Assembly (NCBI RefSeq): GCF_002944405.1
Contig: NZ_CP024307.1
Location: forward strand, 950,501 to 1,014,500
Source: Sinorhizobium fredii
GTDB lineage: Bacteria > Pseudomonadota > Alphaproteobacteria > Rhizobiales > Rhizobiaceae
Length of the DNA: 64,000 bases
Direction: 5' to 3'
In this document: positions 25,791 through 37,354 of the stretch, piece after piece
How positions within the stretch are numbered: position 1 is the first letter of the stretch
Layout of the letters: every line of letters starts with the position of its first letter
Made by a program: the position numbers and the translations under genes
The notes under the pieces: generated by a model
Told to the model about the DNA's origin: nothing
What the model saw: the letters and a program-made list of their open reading frames with translations, nothing else
The model's database searches: none

Positions 25791-26891
25791 ATGTCCTATG
25801 ACCAGAGGCGCGTCGTCGAGGCCATTCGCGCCTTCGAGGCCGGCGAGATCGTCGTCGTTACCGATGACGGCGGGCGCGAAAACGAAGGCGATCTGATCGT
25901 CGCGGCCGTGCACTGCACCCCTGAAAAGATGGCCTTCATCGTCAGGCACACCTCGGGCATCGTCTGTGCGCCCATGCCGCGCGACGAGGCGAAACGCCTC
26001 AACCTGAATGCGATGGTCGCCGAGAACGACTCCGCCCACACCACCGCCTTTACGGTTTCCGTCGACTTCAAGCACGGGACAACGACTGGCATTTCGGCCG
26101 ACGACCGCACCCTGACGGTCAGGAACCTTGCCAATCCGAATGTCGGAGCGACGGATTTCGTGCGGCCCGGCCATATCTTCCCGCTGGTGGCGCGTGAGGG
26201 CGGCGTGTTGATGCGCTCCGGCCATACCGAGGCGGCAGTCGACCTCTGCAAGCTCGCCAGTTTGCCGCCGATCGGCGTCATTTGCGAACTGGTCAACGAC
26301 GACGGCACGGTGATGCGCGGCCCGCAGGTGGAGACCTTCGCCGAAACGCACGGCCTGAAGCAGGTCTCCGTTGCGGATCTCATCGCCTACCGCCAGCGCA
26401 AGGAGACCTTGATCGAAAAGGCCCATAGCTTCGAGATCGAGACGGCCTACGGCAAGGCGAAGGCGCACACCTATGCGCTGCCATGGGATCCGATGCAGCA
26501 TCTTGCCGTCGTTTTCGGCGACGTTCGCGACGGCGTCGACATTCCCGTCCGTCTTCACCTCGAAAATGTCGGCGCGGACGTCTTCGGCAATGGCCGCCAG
26601 ATCGACGAGGTCATGAAGCGCATCGCGGGCGAGGGGAGGGGCGTTATCGTCTACCTGCGCGAGGGCTCGGTCGGCGTCGGCGCCTCCCAGACCGCGCGCA
26701 AGGGCAAGCATGACCGCGAGGGCCATTCCGAAGCGCAGGCGCGCGAAAGCGAATGGCTGGAAATCGGCCTTGGCGCCCAGATCCTCAAGGATCTCGGCAT
26801 CACGTCGATCCGACTGCTGTCCTCCCGCGAGCGCCACTATGTCGGCCTCGAAGGCTTCGGCATCAAGATCGCAGCGACAGAGATCCTGTAG
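25791..26891 (+). CDS. ribB: 3,4-dihydroxy-2-butanone-4-phosphate synthase fused to a degenerate GTP cyclohydrolase II domain (RibBX type)
   Basis: The N-terminal RibB domain (to about residue 205) makes DHBP from ribulose 5-phosphate for riboflavin synthesis; its acidic loop is GRENEGDLIVAA, with HTEAAVDLCKLA farther on. The remaining 160 residues have the fold of GTP cyclohydrolase II, but its zinc-binding motif (Cys ... Cys-x-Cys) is gone: the corresponding sequence reads VRLHLENVGADVFGNGR. The nucleotide loop reads YLREGSVGVGAS, also unlike a functional RibA. This matches the fusion type called RibBX, in which the RibA-like part is inactive. It lies just downstream of aroC. Confidence 0.93.
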   Translation: MSYDQRRVVEAIRAFEAGEIVVVTDDGGRENEGDLIVAAVHCTPEKMAFIVRHTSGIVCAPMPRDEAKRLNLNAMVAENDSAHTTAFTVSVDFKHGTTTGISADDRTLTVRNLANPNVGATDFVRPGHIFPLVAREGGVLMRSGHTEAAVDLCKLASLPPIGVICELVNDDGTVMRGPQVETFAETHGLKQVSVADLIAYRQRKETLIEKAHSFEIETAYGKAKAHTYALPWDPMQHLAVVFGDVRDGVDIPVRLHLENVGADVFGNGRQIDEVMKRIAGEGRGVIVYLREGSVGVGASQTARKGKHDREGHSEAQARESEWLEIGLGAQILKDLGITSIRLLSSRERHYVGLEGFGIKIAATEIL

Positions 26892-26921
26892 CGCGCACAG
26901 GCGGACGGCCAAGTTCACAAG

Positions 26922-26952
26922 AAAGCCGTGCCTCGGGAAGAGCGCGGCTTTT
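26922..26952. terminator. intrinsic terminator after ribB
   Basis: AAAGCCGTGC at 26922-26931 pairs with GCGCGGCTTT at 26942-26951 (one G-U), followed by TTCATTTC. It lies between the convergent ribB and IalB-family genes and could serve both. Confidence 0.7.
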
Positions 26953-26975
26953 CATTTCGATAAGCACTCGCGATT

Positions 26976-27506
26976 TTACGGAAGCGCGTCGTAGCCTTCG
27001 CCGAAGCCCTTCAGGTCGACCGGAATGCCGATTCCTTCCTCCGGCGACTGGAAGACGATGAAGGTTGCCGTCCCGCCGGCGCGCATCGTCTTCAGGAGCT
27101 CGTCCTCGAGCACCACCTCGGCATAGCAGCCGTCCGAAAAGCAGCGGACGAAATAGGCGCGGCCAATGTCCTTGCCGTCGACATTGAGGCCAAGGCCGTT
27201 GGGCAGAAGCACGCCGAGCGGTGCCAGAACGCGAAGGATCTTCGCCTTGCGGTCGGCGGTTTTGAGAACGACGACCGAGAGCCCGACTTCAGGCCGGTCC
27301 TCGGCGATGACGTTCTGCATCAGCGCGCATTGTTCGGCAGAGGCGCCGGCCGGCTGATCGCAGACGATCGACCAGGCGCCGTGGTTCGACTTGACGGTCC
27401 CGGGTGTGGCAGCAGACTGCTGGGCCAAGCTTGCGGCGGGAAAGACGAAGGCGGCAATTCCGAGCGCGATCAAAGCGGGCAGCCGGGAGAAGAGGGACAG
27501 GCCCAT
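26976..27506 (-). CDS. invasion-associated locus B (IalB) family protein
   Basis: A 176-residue secreted protein with a signal peptide (MGLSLFSRLPALIALGIAAF, cut near PAASLA, residue 28). The mature domain opens KSNHGAWSIVCDQPAGASAE and contains two further cysteines (AYFVRCFSDGCYAEV), the pattern of the IalB family of periplasmic proteins. The frame stays open to 27986, but the ATG at 27506 has TGAGG about 7 nt upstream and starts the signal peptide. IalB was named in Bartonella erythrocyte invasion; its role in free-living rhizobia is unknown. Confidence 0.88.
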   Translation of the reverse strand: MGLSLFSRLPALIALGIAAFVFPAASLAQQSAATPGTVKSNHGAWSIVCDQPAGASAEQCALMQNVIAEDRPEVGLSVVVLKTADRKAKILRVLAPLGVLLPNGLGLNVDGKDIGRAYFVRCFSDGCYAEVVLEDELLKTMRAGGTATFIVFQSPEEGIGIPVDLKGFGEGYDALP

Positions 27507-27874
27507 GTAAACCTCAAAACGTCGAATCATTCGGGCTATTCTTGATGCGCAGAGATATAAATGAAAAGCCCCGCCACTTACATTCCAGCGGCATATGGCC
27601 GAAATTGGGCCTATATCGAGCGCATCGGGCGCGCCGGACGTTTTCGCCGTGACGGGCGCGCGTAGGCAAGGCGAGGATCGCCGCCCTGACGCAATCTCTG
27701 ATCCGGCGCGAAGGGCGGCGGCGGGAAATCTTGGCTTTGTGCAAAAATGCCGCATGAGGTTCATTGCACAGATGTTGCGGCGCTGGTCAAACTGTGGTTT
27801 GAAGCGCTTCCAGTATCGCAGGGATTCTGCGTTCCGGGTTTGATCCTGATCAAGCGCATTGGGGAGACGTAATT
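27507..27874. other. 368-bp divergent upstream region between the IalB gene and ctaC
   Basis: No gene is evident. It should hold the promoters for both neighbours. The only clear element is the FNR/FixK-type palindrome at its right end, listed separately. Confidence 0.5.
27840..27853. promoter_or_regulatory. candidate FixK/FnrN box in front of ctaC
   Basis: TTGAT-CCTG-ATCAA is a perfect match to the TTGAT-N4-ATCAA anaerobox. It ends 21 bp before the ctaC start codon and 7 bp before its GGGGAG ribosome-binding site. That leaves no room for an activated promoter downstream, so binding here would more likely repress. Confidence 0.6.
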
Positions 27875-30471
<2,597 letters not shown>

Positions 30472-30483
30472 CGGACAACGAAC

Positions 30484-30509
30484 AGAAGCCGCCGGTGACG
30501 GCGGCTTCT
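30484..30509. terminator. hairpin between ctaD and ctaB (possible attenuator)
   Basis: AGAAGCCGCC-GGTGAC-GGCGGCTTCT is a perfect 10-bp stem 12 bp after the ctaD stop. It is not followed by a T-run (CCCCGCC), so it may stabilise the ctaCD message rather than end it. Confidence 0.6.
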
Positions 30510-30569
30510 CCCCGCCGGCCTTCCGGCATGATGCGGCCTATCCGGCCGCAGCTAGTTCAGGAAAGAGAC

Positions 30570-31526
30570 ATGACGCTCATCGACAATCACGAGGCAGTCG
30601 GCATGGAAGGCGCACCGCGCCTGTCCGAAGCCTCTGCGCGCGATTACTTCGAGCTCTTGAAGCCGCGCGTCATGTCGCTTGTCGTCTTTACTGCCTTTGC
30701 CGGGCTTGTCCTTGCGCCGGGACAAATCAATCCGGTCATCGGCTTCATCGCCATTCTCTGCATCGCCATCGGCGCCGGCGCCTCCGGTGCGCTGAACATG
30801 TGGTACGACGCCGATATCGATGCGGTGATGAGCCGCACCGCCAAGCGCCCCATCCCCGCCGGCAAGATCCTGCCGCAGGAAGCGCTCGCCTTCGGCCTCA
30901 CCCTGTCGGCATTTTCCGTGATCATCCTTGGGCTCGCCGTTCACTGGCTCGCAGCCGGGTTGCTCGCCTTTACGATCTTCTTCTATGTAGTGATCTACAC
31001 GATGTGGCTGAAGCGCTCGACGCCGCAGAACATCGTGATCGGTGGTGCCGCCGGGGCCTTCCCGCCGATGATCGGCTGGGCCTGCGTAACCGGGGGCGTG
31101 TCGGTCGAGAGCATCGTGCTCTTCCTCATCATCTTCCTTTGGACACCGGCGCATTTCTGGGCGCTGGCGCTCTTCAAGATGGGCGACTACGGCGCCGTCG
31201 GCGTGCCGATGATGCCGAATGTCTGCGGCCAGGCGACGACCAAGCGGCAGATCGTGGTGTACGCGCTCCTGACCGCGCTGAGCGGCATCTGTCCCACGCT
31301 GCTCGGTTTTGCGAGCCTTGGATACGGAGCCTTCGCGACTGCTCTTGGCTTGGGCTTCGTCTGGTATTCGCTCGCCGTGCTGCGCATGCCGGAAAGCGAC
31401 CTCAGGATGCTGCCGGCCAAGAAGCTCTTCGCCTTTTCGATCGCCTATCTCTTCGCGATCTTCTCGGCCCTGCTTGTGGACTATGTGATCGTGAATGTCT
31501 GGCTCAAGGCCGGGGGTGTCATCTGA
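30570..31526 (+). CDS. ctaB: protoheme IX farnesyltransferase (heme O synthase)
   Basis: CtaB farnesylates heme B to heme O, the precursor of heme A for the oxidase encoded here. The 318-residue product is a UbiA-type prenyltransferase with about nine membrane helices; the first Asp-rich motif is [15 protein letters not shown], and the sequence [11 protein letters not shown] follows. The frame is open back into ctaD; I chose the ATG at 30570 ([14 protein letters not shown]), preceded by CAGGAAAGAGAC. It ends overlapping the start of the small coxF gene. Confidence 0.96.
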   Translation: MTLIDNHEAVGMEGAPRLSEASARDYFELLKPRVMSLVVFTAFAGLVLAPGQINPVIGFIAILCIAIGAGASGALNMWYDADIDAVMSRTAKRPIPAGKILPQEALAFGLTLSAFSVIILGLAVHWLAAGLLAFTIFFYVVIYTMWLKRSTPQNIVIGGAAGAFPPMIGWACVTGGVSVESIVLFLIIFLWTPAHFWALALFKMGDYGAVGVPMMPNVCGQATTKRQIVVYALLTALSGICPTLLGFASLGYGAFATALGLGFVWYSLAVLRMPESDLRMLPAKKLFAFSIAYLFAIFSALLVDYVIVNVWLKAGGVI

Positions 31527-31666
31527 TGGAAACCGTGAAGCTCAGCGAAGCCCAGAAGAAATCCCGCCGCGGCCGCAATATCGCACTTGGCCTCGTGCTC
31601 GCCGGTCTTGTCGGGCTGTTCTATGTCGTCACGCTGATCAAGTTCGGCGGCGGCATGGCCCATTGA
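31526..31666 (+). CDS. small membrane protein of the cytochrome oxidase cluster (CoxF type)
   Basis: A 46-residue protein with one membrane helix ([20 protein letters not shown]) and a basic N-terminus ([12 protein letters not shown]), ending IKFGGGMAH. Its ATG overlaps the ctaB stop (ATGA-type: TGATGG) and it ends 10 bp before ctaG, so it is clearly part of the operon. Small proteins of this kind sit at the same place in many alphaproteobacterial cta operons and are called CoxF; their role in assembly is not established. Confidence 0.88.
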   Translation: METVKLSEAQKKSRRGRNIALGLVLAGLVGLFYVVTLIKFGGGMAH

Positions 31667-31676
31667 AGGTGATGCG

Positions 31677-32276
31677 ATGACGGATACGCCGCAAACACCC
31701 GGGAAGGAACGCGCCAACGGTGTCATCGTCGGCGCCTGCCTCGCCTTCGTGGCGGGGATGGTCGGTATGGCCTATGCGGCCGTTCCGCTCTACGACATGT
31801 TCTGCCGGGTGACGGGCTATAACGGCACGACGCAGCGCGTCGAGCAGGCGTCCGACGTCATTCTCGACGAGACGGTCAAGGTGACCTTCGACGCCAATGT
31901 CGGCCCCGGCCTGCCATGGGATTTCAAGCCGGTTCACCGGGACATCGACGTCAGGATCGGCGAGACGGTGCAGGTGATGTACCGCGCGAAGAACCTCTCG
32001 TCGAAGCCGACGACCGGCCAGGCGACGTTCAATGTGACGCCGATGGCGGCGGGCGCCTATTTCAACAAGGTGCAATGCTTCTGCTTCACCGAAACGACGC
32101 TCAAGCCCGGCGAGGAAATGGAGATGCCCGTCGTCTTCTTCGTCGATCCGGAGATCGTCAGGCCGGTCGAGACCAAGGACATCAAGACCTTGACGCTGTC
32201 CTACACCTTCTATCCGCGCGAGCCGTCCAAGCCGGTCGCCGCGGCAAGGGACGGGCAAACTGAGAACAGACTTTGA
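31677..32276 (+). CDS. ctaG: cytochrome c oxidase assembly protein CtaG/Cox11
   Basis: Cox11 delivers copper to the CuB site of subunit I. The 199-residue product has an N-terminal membrane anchor (about residues 14-36) and a periplasmic domain with the copper ligands in [12 protein letters not shown] (C-x-C), preceded by [16 protein letters not shown]. Both copper-binding cysteines are present. It lies directly after coxF and before ctaE. Confidence 0.96.
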   Translation: MTDTPQTPGKERANGVIVGACLAFVAGMVGMAYAAVPLYDMFCRVTGYNGTTQRVEQASDVILDETVKVTFDANVGPGLPWDFKPVHRDIDVRIGETVQVMYRAKNLSSKPTTGQATFNVTPMAAGAYFNKVQCFCFTETTLKPGEEMEMPVVFFVDPEIVRPVETKDIKTLTLSYTFYPREPSKPVAAARDGQTENRL

Positions 32277-32338
32277 CAGGACGCCCGTTTCGGCTATGCC
32301 GTGCGGGCGACAAGAGAGGACTATCGGGGATTACTGAC

Positions 32339-33217
32339 ATGGCCGGAGCGCATCAGAAGAATCACGACTACCACATCATCGATCCGAGCCCGTGGCCTTT
32401 GCTCGCCTCCATTGGCGCCTTCGTCATGGCGTTCGGCGGCGTCGGTCTCATGCGCTATGCCGCCGGCGGCTCGTTCAAGCTGTTCGGCCTGGAACTTGCC
32501 AACCCGTGGCTCTTCCTGATCGGCCTGGCGATCGTTTTCTACACGATGTTCGGCTGGTGGTCGGATACGATCAAGGAAGGCCGCGAGGGACACCACACAC
32601 GCGTCGTGTCGCTGCACCTGCGCTACGGCATGATCATGTTCATCGCTTCCGAGGTGATGTTCTTCGCCGCCTGGTTCTGGGCCTTCTTCGATGCCAGCCT
32701 GTTTGCCGGCGAGCCCATTCAGGCCGCTCGCGCCGCCTATACCGGCGGCGTCTGGCCGCCCAAGGGCATCGAGGTCCTCGACCCCTGGCACCTGCCGCTC
32801 TACAACACGGTGATCCTGCTGCTCTCCGGCACGACCGTCACCTGGGCGCACCACGCGCTGCTGCACGACGACCGCAAGGGCCTGATCTACGGCCTGACGC
32901 TTACCGTGCTGCTCGGCGTTCTGTTCTCCTTCGTCCAGGGCTATGAATATGCGCACGCGCCGTTCGCCTTCCGCGATTCGATCTATGGCGCCACCTTCTT
33001 CATGGCGACCGGCTTCCACGGCTTCCATGTTCTCGTCGGCACCATCTTCCTGCTGGTCTGCCTTTTCCGGGCGCTCGGTGGCGGCTTCAGCCAGCAGCAT
33101 CATTTCGGCTTCGAAGCGGCAGCCTGGTACTGGCACTTCGTTGACGTGGTCTGGCTGTTCCTGTTCTTCTCCATCTATATTTGGGGCGGATGGGGTGCGC
33201 CGATCGCTCACGGCTGA
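32339..33217 (+). CDS. ctaE: cytochrome c oxidase subunit III
   Basis: Subunit III, 292 aa with seven membrane helices. Family sequences include [20 protein letters not shown] near the N-terminus, the segment [14 protein letters not shown] and [20 protein letters not shown] at the end. The frame is open from 32273, overlapping ctaG, but the ATG at 32339 ([13 protein letters not shown]) is the family start. A strong intrinsic terminator follows at 33241. Confidence 0.97.
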   Translation: MAGAHQKNHDYHIIDPSPWPLLASIGAFVMAFGGVGLMRYAAGGSFKLFGLELANPWLFLIGLAIVFYTMFGWWSDTIKEGREGHHTRVVSLHLRYGMIMFIASEVMFFAAWFWAFFDASLFAGEPIQAARAAYTGGVWPPKGIEVLDPWHLPLYNTVILLLSGTTVTWAHHALLHDDRKGLIYGLTLTVLLGVLFSFVQGYEYAHAPFAFRDSIYGATFFMATGFHGFHVLVGTIFLLVCLFRALGGGFSQQHHFGFEAAAWYWHFVDVVWLFLFFSIYIWGGWGAPIAHG

Positions 33218-33240
33218 GGCTGGGGCGGTACGAAGGACAA

Positions 33241-33268
33241 AGGGCGGCTGCGGCGATGCAGCCGCCCT
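33241..33268. terminator. intrinsic terminator after ctaE
   Basis: AGGGCGGCTGC-GGCGAT-GCAGCCGCCCT is a perfect 11-bp stem followed by ATTTCGTTT. It should end most of the cta transcript before the next genes. Confidence 0.85.
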
Positions 33269-33295
33269 ATTTCGTTTGAGAGCAATGGGCGGGCG

Positions 33296-33785
33296 ATGAA
33301 ATACGCGTATTTGTGGCTGCTGGCTGCAGCTGTTTTCGTGACGCCACCTGTCACCGCCGCCGAACTGCGGACAAGGTGGTCGTCTACAAGGAACGACGCG
33401 TGCTGCAATTGTTTGCCGGCGAGCGCCTCCTGCGCGAATATTCGGTCGCGCTCGGCGGCAATCCCGTGGGAGACAAGATGCAGGAAGGCGACCGGCGGAC
33501 GCCGGAGGGGCGCTACGTACTCGACTGGCGCAACGACGCGAGCAGCTTCTACCGTTCCATCCACATCTCCTATCCGGCACCCGAGGATGTGCGGGCCGCG
33601 GCTGCCAAGGGCCTCCATCCCGGCGGCATGATCATGATCCATGGTCAGCCCAACTATTTCGGCTGGCGGCCTTTTTGACGCAGATGTTCGATTGGACGGA
33701 TGGCTGCATAGCCGTTACCAATGCCGAGATGGACGAAATCTGGGACATGGTCCCGAACAACACGGCGATCGAGATCAATCCATGA
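33296..33785 (+). pseudogene. L,D-transpeptidase (YkuD family) broken by two frameshifts
   Basis: The signal peptide (MKYAYLWLLAAAVFVTPPVT) is in one frame, the catalytic body (DKVVVYKERRVLQLFAGERL to MIMIHGQPNYFGW) in a second, and the active-site end (DWTDGCIAVTNAEMDEIW to AIEINP) in a third. The first shift, near 33367, fits loss of one base. The second, near 33664, fits loss of one unit of a GGCT repeat, since homologues usually continue after FGW in the frame used downstream. The stop overlaps the start of the next gene. Unless these are sequencing errors, the gene is inactive. A functional member would cross-link peptidoglycan or tether lipoproteins. Confidence 0.82.
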
Positions 33786-34174
33786 ACGACGACAAGGCGT
33801 TGTACCCGCCGGTTGACCCCATCATGACAGGCGTCAAGGGGCTTTGCCCGCGCTGCGGCCAGGGCCGGTTGTTCGACGGCTTCCTGAAAGTTCGACCGGC
33901 CTGCGAGAGCTGCGAGCTCGACTATCGCTTTGCCGATTCCGGCGACGGTCCCGTCGTTTTCGTCATCCTCATCGTCGGCTTCGTCGTGCTTGGGGCGGCG
34001 CTCTGGATCGAGGTCAATGTCAATCCGCCGCTATGGCTGCATTTCCTGATGTGGATACCCCTGGCAACGGTTTTCAGCCTCGCGCTGACGAGGACGTTGA
34101 AAGGCGTGCTGATCAATATCCAGTACCGCAACAATGCACGTCCGGGTGAAATCGACCGTGGCCGAGATGCATAA
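33782..34174 (+). CDS. DUF983 family membrane protein
   Basis: A 130-residue protein with an N-terminal zinc-ribbon-like segment (GLCPRCGQGRLFDG, then CESCELDYRF: two C-x2-C pairs) and two membrane helices (VVFVILIVGFVVLGAALWIE and the one after PPLWLHFLM). The DUF983 family often sits in cytochrome oxidase assembly clusters. The start overlaps the stop of the broken transpeptidase gene by four bases and the 3' end overlaps the SURF1 gene. Confidence 0.9.
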   Translation: MNDDKALYPPVDPIMTGVKGLCPRCGQGRLFDGFLKVRPACESCELDYRFADSGDGPVVFVILIVGFVVLGAALWIEVNVNPPLWLHFLMWIPLATVFSLALTRTLKGVLINIQYRNNARPGEIDRGRDA

Positions 34175-34919
34175 GGCGGCCTCGCATGGGCGCCTCGGCC
34201 GGATTGGCGGTATCGTGCTCGTCGCGATCGCCTTCGCCGTGCTCCTCTCGCTCGGTACATGGCAGCTGGAGCGGCTGCACTGGAAGGAGGCGCTGATCGC
34301 CGCGATCTCCGAGCGCCGTTCGGCGCCGCCGGCGCCGCTCGGAGAGATAGAGGCGCTGGCTGCGGCCGGCGAGGACATCGACTATCGATCCATCAGCGTG
34401 TCCGGCGTGTACGACCACGGCAAGGAGCGGCATTTCTTTGCCACGTACGATGGCCGCACCGGTTACTACGTCTTCACGCCGCTCATGCTCGCGGACGGTC
34501 GCGCTCTTTTCGTCAACCGCGGCTTCGTGCCCTTCGAGAAGAAGGACGCCGCAACGCGGGCCGAGGGGCAGGTTGGCGGCAACGTGACCATCAATGGTCT
34601 GGCACGGTCGCGGCTTTCCGAAAAGCCTTCGTCGCTGGTGCCTGACAACGATATCGCCAAGAACATCTTCTACTGGAAGGATCTTGGCGCGATGACACAG
34701 ACAGCCGGCATCGCCGCTGATCGTGTCGTTCCCTTCTTCGTCGACGCGGATGCCGCAAAAAACCCGGGCGGCTTGCCGGTCGGCGGCGTCACCCGGTTCG
34801 ACCTGCCGAACAACCATCTTCAATATGCGCTCACCTGGTACGGTCTTGCGGGGGCGCTGGTCGTGGTGAGCGGCGCTTACCTCTATCGTCAGCGACGCAG
34901 AGATCATTCCGGCGAATGA
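34167..34919 (+). CDS. SURF1 family cytochrome oxidase assembly protein
   Basis: SURF1 proteins help insert heme A into subunit I. About 250 aa with a membrane helix near each end; between them is a periplasmic domain with GTWQLERLHWKEALI, LFVNRGFVPFEKKD and RFDLPNNHLQYALTWYGLAG. I prefer the ATG at 34167 (MHKAASHGRLGRIG), which overlaps the DUF983 stop by eight bases; an in-frame ATG at 34134 is also possible but has no ribosome-binding site. Its place after the cta genes fits the role. Confidence 0.9.
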   Translation: MHKAASHGRLGRIGGIVLVAIAFAVLLSLGTWQLERLHWKEALIAAISERRSAPPAPLGEIEALAAAGEDIDYRSISVSGVYDHGKERHFFATYDGRTGYYVFTPLMLADGRALFVNRGFVPFEKKDAATRAEGQVGGNVTINGLARSRLSEKPSSLVPDNDIAKNIFYWKDLGAMTQTAGIAADRVVPFFVDADAAKNPGGLPVGGVTRFDLPNNHLQYALTWYGLAGALVVVSGAYLYRQRRRDHSGE

Positions 34920-34932
34920 AACGGGGAAACGA

Positions 34933-35298
34933 ATGGCTATTCTCGCCGCCATCCTGATTGCGCTCACCGCATTGCTGCATGTCGGCTTCCTGGTGCTCGA
35001 GATGTTTCTATGGACGAAGCCGCAGGGGCGGGCGGTCTTCCACATGACGGCGGAGCGGGCCGAGACGACGCGGGTGCTGGCGGCCAACCAGGGGCTCTAC
35101 AACGGCTTCCTGGCCGCAGGTCTCCTCTGGTCGCTGCTCCAGCCCGAACTGACCTTTGCCTTTGAGCTGAAGGTGTTCTTTCTTGTGTGCGTGATCGTTG
35201 CCGCTATATATGGCGCATGGTCGGTCAAGCCCCGCATTCTTCTCGTGCAGGGCGGCCCGGCCATGCTCGCGCTCCTGTTCGTTCTACTGGCGTCCTGA
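34933..35298 (+). CDS. DUF1304 family membrane protein
   Basis: A 121-residue protein made of four membrane helices, with the family pattern LTALLHVGFLVLEMFLW at the start and VLAANQGLYNGFLAAGLLWS in the middle. It starts 13 bp after the SURF1 gene and ends 3 bp before ispH, so it is within the same unit. No function is known for the family. Confidence 0.9.
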   Translation: MAILAAILIALTALLHVGFLVLEMFLWTKPQGRAVFHMTAERAETTRVLAANQGLYNGFLAAGLLWSLLQPELTFAFELKVFFLVCVIVAAIYGAWSVKPRILLVQGGPAMLALLFVLLAS

Positions 35299-35301
35299 TT
35301 C

Positions 35302-36312
35302 ATGGCCTCATCCACGGCGGCAAAATCCCAGATCACCATACGTCTTTGCGGACCGCGCGGCTTCTGCGCCGGCGTCGACAGGGCGATCCAGATCGTCGTA
35401 CTGGCGCTCAAGGAGTTCGGCGCTCCGGTCTATGTCCGCCACGAGATCGTGCATAACCGCTATGTCGTCGAAGGGCTGGAGGCCAAGGGCGCGATCTTCG
35501 TCGAGGAGCTCGACGAAATTCCGCCGGAGCATCGCAAGCAGCCTGTGGTCTTCTCCGCCCATGGTGTGCCGAAATCGGTGCCCGCCGATGCCGATCAACG
35601 CAACCTCTTTTATCTCGACGCCACCTGTCCGCTGGTCTCGAAGGTGCACAAGCAGGCGATGCGGCACCACCGGCTGGGGCGGCATGTGGTGCTGATCGGC
35701 CATGCGGGGCATCCGGAGGTCATCGGCACGATGGGGCAATTGCCGGAAGGGTCCGTCTCGCTCATAGAGACGGTGGAGGACGCAGATTTGTATGTGCCGC
35801 CCCATCCCGACAATCTCGGCTTCGTGACGCAGACGACGTTGTCGGTCGACGACACCGCGGGGGTCATCAAGCGCCTGCACGAGCGCTTCCCGAACCTGAC
35901 GGCACCGGCCGCCGATTCGATCTGCTACGCTACGACCAACCGGCAGGAGGCAGTCAAGCAGGCGGCGCCCGGCTGCGACCTCTTCCTGATCGTCGGCGCC
36001 CCCAACTCGTCCAATTCCAAGCGGCTCGTCGAAGTGGCGCTGAGAGCGGGGGCAAAGAAATCTGTGCTTGTCCAGCGTGCCTCGGAGATCGACTGGGAAA
36101 CGATCGGCGACATCTCGACCGTCGGCCTCTCGGCCGGCGCCTCGGCGCCGGAGGTGATCGTCAACGAGATCATCGAGGCGTTCCGTGAGCGCTATGATGC
36201 TACGGTCGAACTTGCCGACACGGTCGAGGAGAACGAGAACTTCCTCGTCAATCGCGAACTCCGCCATGTCGAGTTGACCGCCGCCGACATGGCCTTCGTC
36301 AATGGAGAATAG
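35302..36312 (+). CDS. ispH: 4-hydroxy-3-methylbut-2-enyl diphosphate reductase (LytB)
   Basis: IspH reduces HMBPP to IPP and DMAPP, the last step of the MEP pathway whose first step is Dxs at 1889. The 336-residue product carries three conserved cysteines for the [4Fe-4S] cluster: Cys22 in [13 protein letters not shown], one in [12 protein letters not shown] and one in [11 protein letters not shown]. The motif [13 protein letters not shown] and [11 protein letters not shown] are also present. It is followed by thrB after 61 bp. Confidence 0.97.
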   Translation: MASSTAAKSQITIRLCGPRGFCAGVDRAIQIVVLALKEFGAPVYVRHEIVHNRYVVEGLEAKGAIFVEELDEIPPEHRKQPVVFSAHGVPKSVPADADQRNLFYLDATCPLVSKVHKQAMRHHRLGRHVVLIGHAGHPEVIGTMGQLPEGSVSLIETVEDADLYVPPHPDNLGFVTQTTLSVDDTAGVIKRLHERFPNLTAPAADSICYATTNRQEAVKQAAPGCDLFLIVGAPNSSNSKRLVEVALRAGAKKSVLVQRASEIDWETIGDISTVGLSAGASAPEVIVNEIIEAFRERYDATVELADTVEENENFLVNRELRHVELTAADMAFVNGE

Positions 36313-36373
36313 GTGCGGGACGATAAAGCTTCCGCTTCGATCCCCTGGAATTCTTTTCCGAAAGTAGCGACCC

Positions 36374-37354
36374 TTGGCAGTTTACACCGATATCACGGAA
36401 GACGACCTGATCCGCTTTCTGGCCGCCTATGACGTGGGCGTTCTGACCTCCTACAAGGGCATCGCCGAAGGCGTCGAGAATTCGAACTTCCTTCTCCATA
36501 CGACCAAGGGCTCCTATATCCTCACGCTCTACGAAAAGCGGGTGAATGCCGATGACCTGCCGTTCTTCCTGGGGCTGATGCACCATCTCGCGGAAAGGGG
36601 GCTTTCCTGCCCGCTCCCCTTGCCGCGTGCCGATGGCGAACTGCTCGGCACGCTGTCCGGCCGGCCGGCCGCCGTCATCTCCTTCCTCGAAGGCATGTGG
36701 CTGAGGAAGCCCGAGGCGCAGCATTGCCGCGAAGTCGGCCGGGCGCTGGCATCGATGCACGAAGCGGGCGAAGGGTTCCCGTTGAAACGAACCAATGCGC
36801 TCTCGGTCGGTGGCTGGCGGCCGCTCTGGCGGAATTCCGAGGCGCGCGCCGACGAGGTGCAGGACGGCTTGAAGGACGAGATCGCGGCGGAACTCGCGTT
36901 TCTCGAAGAGCACTGGCCGAAGGGCCTGCCGGACGGCGTGATCCATGCCGACCTCTTCCCCGACAACGTCTTCTTCCTAGGCGATCGCCTTTCCGGATTG
37001 ATCGATTTCTATTTCGCCTGCAACGACTTCCTCGCCTATGACATCGCCGTTTGTCTGAACTCCTGGTGCTTCGAGAAGAACGGCTCCTATAACATCACCA
37101 AGGGAATGGCCTTGCTCTCCGGTTACGAAAGCGTACGGAGTCTGACCGCGGAGGAGGTAGCGGCGCTGCCGTTGTTGGCCCGAGGCTCGGCGCTGCGCTT
37201 CTTCCTGACGCGCCTCTACGACTGGCTGACGACGCCGGCCGGCGCCCTCGTGGTCAAGAAGGACCCGCTCGAATATCTGACGAAACTCCGCTTCCACCGC
37301 GCCGTCGTATCGAGCGCCGAATATGGCCTGCGGCGCGCCGAGGCTTTGCAATGA
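36374..37354 (+). CDS. thrB: homoserine kinase (ThrB, aminoglycoside-phosphotransferase-like)
   Basis: Phosphorylates homoserine for threonine synthesis; thrC is at 45382 in this window. It belongs to the APH/choline kinase-type ThrB used in rhizobia rather than the GHMP type. The 326-residue product starts at a TTG (reads [20 protein letters not shown]) and has the catalytic loop [14 protein letters not shown] and the [13 protein letters not shown] segment. Its stop overlaps the rnhA start (ATGA). Confidence 0.94.
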   Translation: MAVYTDITEDDLIRFLAAYDVGVLTSYKGIAEGVENSNFLLHTTKGSYILTLYEKRVNADDLPFFLGLMHHLAERGLSCPLPLPRADGELLGTLSGRPAAVISFLEGMWLRKPEAQHCREVGRALASMHEAGEGFPLKRTNALSVGGWRPLWRNSEARADEVQDGLKDEIAAELAFLEEHWPKGLPDGVIHADLFPDNVFFLGDRLSGLIDFYFACNDFLAYDIAVCLNSWCFEKNGSYNITKGMALLSGYESVRSLTAEEVAALPLLARGSALRFFLTRLYDWLTTPAGALVVKKDPLEYLTKLRFHRAVVSSAEYGLRRAEALQ

